NCBI GenBank assembly: GCA_963205175.1
Contig: CAUJIW010000090.1
Coordinates: 1-48,796, forward strand
Length of the DNA: 48,796 nt
Source: Pseudomonadota bacterium
GTDB lineage: Bacteria > Pseudomonadota > Alphaproteobacteria > Sphingomonadales > Sphingomonadaceae
Direction: 5' to 3'
The notes under the pieces are model-generated. The model was not told the origin of the DNA, did no database searches, and worked only from the letters and a program-made list of their open reading frames with translations. The first letter of the stretch is position 1. Each line of letters opens with the position of its first letter. This document shows, in pieces, positions 43,798-48,796 of the stretch. Made by a program: the position numbers and the translations under genes.

Positions 43798-45169
43798 AGA
43801 CAACCCGGCCTCCAATGATCGTCGCGCATACGCGGTCAGCGCTCAAATCGGCCAGAACGTCACGGATGGAGCCTTCGCACAGGATAAGGTCGGCGGCGGC
43901 TCCTGGTGTCAACGGCGTCCCCGCGCCGGCATCGAGGCGATTGCTCCAGTGCAAGCGCATGGCCGTGGCGGCGCTGACCCGCTCGTCAGGTGACAGCATC
44001 CGCCCGCCAGCACTCAAACGATCCCTGGCGCTGCGCATCGACAGCCAGGGATCGGGGTCGCCATAGGGCGCGTCCGATCCGGCGGCGAGCCTCACACCCG
44101 CTCGCAACAAGCTGGCGATGCGGTAGAGATCGGCCTGTTCCGCCGGTGTCAGCGTCTCGGCGTAGCGATCGCCGCGCCCGTGAAGGAACACCGGATTGCT
44201 GACGATGGCCAGGCCGGCGCCTGCAATCTCATCAATCGCCTCGGGGACGATCATGCCGCCATGTTCGATCCGGTCGCCCGGCCGCGCGCCCCCGGCCATC
44301 GCCAGCGCCGCCAGATAAAGCGCAAGCTCGACTTCTGTCACGCAATGAGCGGCAACGGCACGCCCCGACGCGCGCGCACCACGGATGCGCTCCGCCAGAC
44401 TTTCAAGCGACGGCGGATCGCGCTCATCCAACAGCAGCTTCAAGGCACCCCGCACATAGCCCCGCCCCTCCGGCAGGTTCTCCGCGCCCATCAACGTCAA
44501 CCGCTGCGGCAGCGCGCCCGACAGATGTCCGTGCGCCAACACGGCCGCTTCCGTCGGGCCATTCCCGGCACCGGCATCGGTCAAAGCGGTAACCCCGCGT
44601 GACGCGAGTTCCCGACCCAGTGCCGCGATGTCAGGCATCATCGCCGGACGCCAGGCCGCCAACCAGCGATCCTCCCGCCAGAACCGGCCATTGGGCTGGC
44701 CGCTGGCGTCCCGTTCGCACCCCGGCGGCCAATCCGTGGTCGCCAGCACCTGCAACGCCGCACTGTTGAGCACCCACAGCGCGCCGGTGCGATCCTGCAA
44801 CCGTAGCGGATGATCCGGCACCCAGGCATCAAGGCACCAGCGATCCGGCAGCCCCGATGCCCGCTCGTCGTAGCCGACAGCGCGTAACCAGGTGCCCGGT
44901 GCCACGCCAGCAGCCGCATGGCGCAGTCGCGTCGCGATGGCGTCCGCTCCCGCAAGTCCGGCCAGATCGATCGAGGTACGACGGGCAGCAGTGGCCAGAA
45001 TGTGCAGATGGTGATCGTGCAGACCCGGCAACACCACCGCGCCACGGCCGTCAATCGACGCTGCGCCGCGTTCGTGCGTCTCCACGGGGCCGACGATATG
45101 TCCGTCCGCCAGCAGCAGGTCCACCATCGCGCCGCCAAACGGGCGCACCTGACGCAAGACCAGTCTCAT
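43763..45169 (-). CDS. Amidohydrolase family protein (YtcJ-like)
   Basis: From ATG 45169 the product is 468 residues; the start overlaps the stop of the CoA-transferase gene (ATGA). The metal-dependent hydrolase marks are the HHLH pair in LPGLHDHHLHILA (near residues 45-57), VAAHCVTEVEL, DRIEHGGMI and the late Asp in AAGSDAPYGDPDPW. YtcJ-like enzymes are broad amidohydrolases of uncertain substrate. The operon context suggests hydrolysis of an amide or lactam, or of an enol lactone, in the pathway. Stop and last codons overlap the 3' end of the convergent Ltp2-like gene. Confidence 0.87.
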   Translation of the reverse strand: MRLVLRQVRPFGGAMVDLLLADGHIVGPVETHERGAASIDGRGAVVLPGLHDHHLHILATAARRTSIDLAGLAGADAIATRLRHAAAGVAPGTWLRAVGYDERASGLPDRWCLDAWVPDHPLRLQDRTGALWVLNSAALQVLATTDWPPGCERDASGQPNGRFWREDRWLAAWRPAMMPDIAALGRELASRGVTALTDAGAGNGPTEAAVLAHGHLSGALPQRLTLMGAENLPEGRGYVRGALKLLLDERDPPSLESLAERIRGARASGRAVAAHCVTEVELALYLAALAMAGGARPGDRIEHGGMIVPEAIDEIAGAGLAIVSNPVFLHGRGDRYAETLTPAEQADLYRIASLLRAGVRLAAGSDAPYGDPDPWLSMRSARDRLSAGGRMLSPDERVSAATAMRLHWSNRLDAGAGTPLTPGAAADLILCEGSIRDVLADLSADRVCATIIGGRVVFSRDGAALPRQ

Positions 45170-46126
45170 TCGAGCGCCCGCGCGTAGCCGGCGGCGACCC
45201 GTGCCATCGCCATGTCGATCAGTCCGCCACTGCCGGATGCCGCCTGACTCAGCACCGCCAGCGCGGCTTCCAGACCGGTCAGCGGATCGGCGAGTGCATC
45301 GCCGAGGAAGCACGGCACACCCTGACACCAGTCCAGCAACCCGCCAGCAGCGGCGCAATCATCGCCGAACCCAACCCGGCCAGCGCCATCGCCGGCAAAG
45401 CCATGCCCTGTGATCGCCACCCAAATGAGACGGGGGTTCTCCGCCAACAGCACATCCGGCACCAGGCCGAGGCGAGCGAGCGCGGCCGCACGCGCGCTGG
45501 TCACCAGCACGTCCGCCTCAAGGGCGAGGTCGCGCAGCCGCGCGCGATCATCCGCCCGCCGCAGATCGAGTGGCAGCCGGCGCTTGCGTCCGTTGAGTCT
45601 CCGGTCGAGGTCGGGCGAGACGGTGGGCGTCGGGTCCGGCCGCCCGAGGCTGTCGATTCGGATCACCTCGGCGCCCGCGGCGACAAGCAGGCCCGTGCAG
45701 AGCGGCCCCGCCCAAAGCGCCGTCAGATCGACGACCCGCCGCGGCACCGCACCGATACCGACGGCGGCTGGCGATGGCGCCGGCGTTTCGCCCGTCACTG
45801 CCACCGGCAGCTGAAGTTCGATTGCCTTGTCGCGGAACTCCAGCGCCGCCAGGTTCCGCGCCGTCCGCGCCAGTGCCTCCCAGTCAACCCCCCGCGCCCG
45901 CCGTCAGCACCGGCACCAGTTCCCGGTCCTCCGGCCGCGCGAGATTGAGGGCCACCCAGCCGTCGCGCGCCGCCAGCAACCGGCAGTGTCGATTGGCTGA
46001 ACGATGGTCGGGCAGCGCCAATCCACCCGGCGCATCCCGCCCCAGCAACACCTCCGGGGTGCAACGCGCCGCCATCGGCAGGGCCTCCAGTCGGGCGGCC
46101 AGCAGAGCATGCAACCGATCTGTCAC
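45166..46126 (-). pseudogene. CaiB/BaiF-type CoA-transferase, frameshifted in a C6 run
   Basis: The gene begins at GTG 46126 (MTDRLHALLAARLEALPMAA), overlapping the crotonase stop as GTGA, and reads to TGA at 45884. Removing one base from the run of six C at 45888-45893 (G on the coding strand) joins it without a break to the frame ending at 45166: ...VLTAGAGVDWEALARTARNLAALEF, then RVVDLTALWAGPLCTGLLVAAG. The span is 961 bases (320 codons plus one base), exactly one extra nucleotide. The CoA-transferase core (AGPLCTGLLVAAGAEVIRID, VAITGHGFAGDGAGRVGFGDD) sits in the second half, while the first 120 residues (CRLLAARDGWVALNLARPED) look like the small domain that normally follows it. A sequencing error, a true mutation or phase variation cannot be distinguished. 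Confidence 0.85.
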
Positions 46127-47148
46127 GCCTCGACCCGGTCCACCAGACCCCAGGCCTGCGCCTGCACGGCACCGATCCGGAACGCGCCAAGCACCATCCA
46201 TAACAACCGATGCCGGCCAATCGCGCGTGCCAGTGTCACGGTTCCGCCAGCGCCGGGAATCAGTCCCATTTTCAGTTCGGGCAGTTGCGCGAACATATCG
46301 GGAGCGGCGATGCGATGACGAGCGGCGGCGGCAACTTCGATGCCCGAGCCCACACAGGCTCCTTGCAGCCGCACCGACGCCCGCTCGCCGAGCCGGTGAA
46401 GCAGGCCGGCACACCCGCGCAGGGTGCGGACAACGTGCGCGGCGGCGGGGTCGCGCGCGGTACCGAACTCCGGCAGATGGCCGCCGGTCGAAAAGCAGCG
46501 TCCCTCGCCGCGAATCTCAACCGATGGACAGCTGGGATCCTCCAGCACATTGGCGAGTGCCTCATAGAGCGCGTCGCGCATCGCCGCTGTCATGGCGTTG
46601 CGGTTGCCCGGCGACGCCAGCCACAAGGTTACGTGGTCGCCCTCCCGCTCGTAGCGCACCAGCGATGATGACAACGGGGCTATCATCGACGAAGGCTCGA
46701 TCTTGCGCGCCGCCAGCCAGCGGGCGAACTCACCGCCTGACAGCAGCATCGAATAGGCAAGCGATTCAACGTGCAGGGCCGCTTCGAAGGGTAGGATGTC
46801 GCCCAGCCGCAGCAGTCGAGCCAGCGTCGCCGCGGCAATCGGCGCGGTCGTCACCAGGGCCTCGACCTGTCCGCGCTGCGCCGCCAGTCGTGCCACCGGG
46901 ATGCTCACCCACGGCGCCGGCGCGTCGGGACAGGTGGTCAGCAGGACATCCAGACGTCCAGCGTCGACCGAAGGCAGGGCGCCGGCGGCATCGAGACCGA
47001 CATGGATCGCCCACGCCGGCAAGGCATCAGGCACTGCGGCGGCGTCATGCCACAGCAGCGGCTGCTCGCCGAGCGGCGAACAGCGATCATTCCCCAGCAG
47101 ATCCTCACAAGGCGATGGCAACGACATACGCTGCCGATGTTCAGCCAT
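46123..47148 (-). CDS. Enoyl-CoA hydratase/isomerase (crotonase) with long N-terminal extension
   Basis: The 341-residue protein carries a crotonase core in its second half: LVRYEREGDHVTLWLASPGNRNAM, GEGRCFSTGGHLPEFGTA (oxyanion-hole Gly), GSGIEVAAAA (first catalytic Glu position) and LPELKMGLIPGAGGT (second catalytic Glu). Both Glu residues are kept, so hydratase activity is likely. The first 150 residues are an extra domain, with an ESLAYSMLLSGGEFARWLAAR segment that looks like the helical C-terminal part of a crotonase. The protein is co-transcribed with the CoA-transferase that follows (GTGA overlap) and lies downstream of the second CoA-transferase. Confidence 0.87.
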   Translation of the reverse strand: MAEHRQRMSLPSPCEDLLGNDRCSPLGEQPLLWHDAAAVPDALPAWAIHVGLDAAGALPSVDAGRLDVLLTTCPDAPAPWVSIPVARLAAQRGQVEALVTTAPIAAATLARLLRLGDILPFEAALHVESLAYSMLLSGGEFARWLAARKIEPSSMIAPLSSSLVRYEREGDHVTLWLASPGNRNAMTAAMRDALYEALANVLEDPSCPSVEIRGEGRCFSTGGHLPEFGTARDPAAAHVVRTLRGCAGLLHRLGERASVRLQGACVGSGIEVAAAARHRIAAPDMFAQLPELKMGLIPGAGGTVTLARAIGRHRLLWMVLGAFRIGAVQAQAWGLVDRVEA

Positions 47149-47175
47149 GCCGGCGATCCAGGCAAGCGGGATTAA

Positions 47176-48405
47176 TCAGGCGATCGCGCCCTTGGCCTTC
47201 AGGGCCTCGATCCGCTCCCAACTGACGCCCAGTTCCAGCAGGAACATCTCGGTATGTTCGGACGCCTCGGGCGCGCGCGTATTGCTGGCCGCCTGCTGGT
47301 TGAACTGCACCGGGTTGGCCACCAATTTGATCGGCGGCCCGCCATCGGCGGACTCGACCTCGAAAATGAAGCCATTGGCCTGCACCTGCTCATCGTGCTG
47401 CACGTCCGCCGGCGACTGGTAGGCCGCCCACTGACCTTTCATGGTCTTCAGGTGCTCGACCCAGTAGGCGAACGGCTTGCTCGCCATCGCCTGCTTGACC
47501 GCCGCATGTGCCGCCGCCGCGTTGTCCCGCAGCGCGTCGATGGTGGCGAAGCGCGGGTCCGTCGCGCATTCGGGAATACCCAAATGGGTGAAGGTATCCT
47601 CGATAAGCGGTGCCGGCGACAGCACGGTGAGGTTGATGAAGCCGCCATCGGCGGTGCGGAACACCCCCATGAAGGGGTTGGTGGCCACAGCGTCCGTCCC
47701 CGGCAGCGGGTTGCTGAACGGGTTGAGCCCCAGTTCCATGCAAACATCAATGCTGCACGCGGTCGCCCAGATGCCCGAGGACAGCAGTGACACGTCCACC
47801 TCGGTCGCCTCGCCCGTACGTTCGCGGTGGAACAGCGCCGCCGCGATACCCCCGGCAATGTTCATGCCGCCGATGGTGTCACCATAGGCGGGCCCTGGCT
47901 GGGTCAGCGGGCCCTCCAGCTCACGCGGCGTCACCAGCATCGCCGAACCACCACGCGCCCAGTAAGCGGTGGAATCGAAGCCGCCCTTGTCGCGTTCCGG
48001 CCCCTTCTCGCCGAAGGCGGAGCCGCGCACATAGATGATGTTGGGGTTGGCGGCCCGGATATGCTCAAGGTCGATTTTCAGCTTCTGGCGCGCCGATGGC
48101 AGATAGTTGGTCAGAAAGACGTCCGCCGTCCGCGCGATTTCGTAGATGAGCTGACGGCCTTCCTCGGTGGCTATGTCCACGCCAACGCTGCGTTTGCCGC
48201 GATTGGGATGCTGCATCAAGGATGACCGCTGCGGATTGATCGCCAGCCGCTGCAGCTCCTTGATGCCGCGCTGCGCGTCGCCACGCACCGGATGCTCGAT
48301 CTTGATCACGTCCGCGCCCCAGTCGGAGAGCACGCCGCCGGCCGCCGGCACGAAGGTGAACTGTGCCACCTCCAATACCCGGATGCCTTCCATTACCCTG
48401 GTCAT
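47176..48405 (-). CDS. CaiB/BaiF CoA-transferase family protein (class III)
   Basis: The 409-residue class III CoA-transferase has the normal domain order: [15 protein letters not shown] [31 protein letters not shown] at the N-terminus, [35 protein letters not shown], and the catalytic-Asp segment [22 protein letters not shown]. The small domain ([20 protein letters not shown]) and [13 protein letters not shown] complete it. It should move CoA between carboxylic acids, for example recycling CoA from a product to the incoming substrate, as BaiF does in bile-acid metabolism. It lies between the aldehyde dehydrogenase and crotonase genes on the minus strand. Confidence 0.93.
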   Translation of the reverse strand: MTRVMEGIRVLEVAQFTFVPAAGGVLSDWGADVIKIEHPVRGDAQRGIKELQRLAINPQRSSLMQHPNRGKRSVGVDIATEEGRQLIYEIARTADVFLTNYLPSARQKLKIDLEHIRAANPNIIYVRGSAFGEKGPERDKGGFDSTAYWARGGSAMLVTPRELEGPLTQPGPAYGDTIGGMNIAGGIAAALFHRERTGEATEVDVSLLSSGIWATACSIDVCMELGLNPFSNPLPGTDAVATNPFMGVFRTADGGFINLTVLSPAPLIEDTFTHLGIPECATDPRFATIDALRDNAAAAHAAVKQAMASKPFAYWVEHLKTMKGQWAAYQSPADVQHDEQVQANGFIFEVESADGGPPIKLVANPVQFNQQAASNTRAPEASEHTEMFLLELGVSWERIEALKAKGAIA

Positions 48406-48419
48406 GCCGTGCTTCCCCC

Positions 48420-48796
48420 TCAGGCCGCGTGGAAACCGATCACCTTCTGGTAGGTGAACTCGTTGAGGCCATCCTCGCCATATTCACGACCATAGCCCGA
48501 CCGCTTGATGCCCCCGAACGGTGCGTCGGACTGCATGGTGCCGGCGCCACCGTTGATGGCGACACCACCCGTGCGCAGTCGCAGCGCCATTTCGTAGGCA
48601 CGGCCAGCATCGGCCGACCAGATGGCGCCCGAGAGGCCAAAATCGCTGGCATTGGCGAGGGCGATCGCTTCCTCGTCGTCATCGAAGCCGATGACGGCGC
48701 CGATCGGTCCGAACACTTCCTCCTGCGCCAGACGGCTATCGTTCCTCACATTGTCGAACAGCGTCGGCTGGAAGAAGAATCCCCGTTGGAAATCCG
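48420..48796 (-). CDS. Aldehyde dehydrogenase, 5' part missing at window edge
   Basis: Only the C-terminal 125 codons are in the window; the frame runs off the right edge without a start. The visible part is the NAD(P)-dependent aldehyde dehydrogenase C-terminus: [31 protein letters not shown] (Glu-Phe-Gly-Pro motif), [47 protein letters not shown], and TYQKVIG at the end. It precedes the CoA-transferase on the same strand with a 14-base gap, so it is part of the operon. It could oxidise the aldehyde made by retro-aldol cleavage. Confidence 0.95.
   Translation of the reverse strand, partial: DFQRGFFFQPTLFDNVRNDSRLAQEEVFGPIGAVIGFDDDEEAIALANASDFGLSGAIWSADAGRAYEMALRLRTGGVAINGGAGTMQSDAPFGGIKRSGYGREYGEDGLNEFTYQKVIGFHAA

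Noticed and set aside
45888..45893. Programmed ribosomal frameshifting in the CoA-transferase
   Set aside because: The G6 run lacks a downstream pseudoknot or Shine-Dalgarno-like stimulator that I can see, and class III CoA-transferases are not known to use frameshifting. An indel or phase variation is simpler.

Overview
The window is GC-rich, densely packed bacterial chromosome with many 4-bp start/stop overlaps (ATGA or GTGA). GatCA next to RuvX, a class I PHA synthase, a Tat-exported DUF1838 protein, a Tll0287-type cytochrome and abundant CoA-dependent catabolic genes suggest an alphaproteobacterium, possibly Rhodospirillales-like or a relative. This is inferred from gene content only. I see no rRNA, tRNA, CRISPR array, prophage or insertion sequence.

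Layout. (1) 1-9.2 kb is housekeeping and mixed genes: gatC-gatA (gatA runs off the left edge), a DUF3089 alpha/beta hydrolase overlapping ruvX, an ACAD10/11-like acyl-CoA dehydrogenase, a glycosyltransferase-like protein plus polysaccharide deacetylase, divergent TetR and Rrf2 regulators, and a host-attachment-family protein. (2) 9.3-16.1 kb holds class I phaC and a three-gene HlyD / double-ATPase ABC / permease exporter of the yhiI-rbbA-yhhJ type. (3) 16.2-20.1 kb has a GFA-family protein and a small surface-polysaccharide operon (Wzz-like, Wzy/O-antigen-ligase-like, acyltransferase). (4) 20.3-26.0 kb has a secreted protein with an MMCGCP motif, a Tll0287-like haem protein containing a perfect 27-bp tandem duplication, a VOC-like protein, a DUF1838 protein, and a MerR-MFS divergon with a textbook 19-bp-spacer MerR promoter.

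(5) 26.1-48.8 kb is the most interesting part: a 22-kb CoA-thioester catabolic island. It encodes two flavin oxidoreductases of the nitronate monooxygenase type, a 4-hydroxybutyryl-CoA dehydratase-like protein, a FadA5-like thiolase, two separate paired acyl-CoA dehydrogenases of the kind that form heterotetramers on steroid side chains, an acyl-CoA ligase, a 3-alpha-hydroxysteroid-dehydrogenase-like SDR, a second SDR, an MFS carrier, a DUF35 protein overlapping an Ltp2-like thiolase-fold aldolase, an amidohydrolase, two CaiB/BaiF CoA-transferases, a crotonase and an aldehyde dehydrogenase. AraC and TetR regulators sit inside it. Two near-identical palindromes flank the TetR gene, one in front of each SDR transcription unit, and are good candidates for its operators.

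Taken together, the island could import an acid, activate it to a CoA thioester, desaturate and hydrate it, cleave it by retro-aldol or thiolysis, and oxidise the released aldehyde. That resembles side-chain removal from a steroid, bile acid or other branched alicyclic compound. No ring-degradation genes are visible, so the substrate is unknown. Odd points include an Arg where Ltp2 has its second catalytic Tyr, an unusually short small acyl-CoA dehydrogenase subunit, and a CoA-transferase gene split by one extra base in a run of six C.
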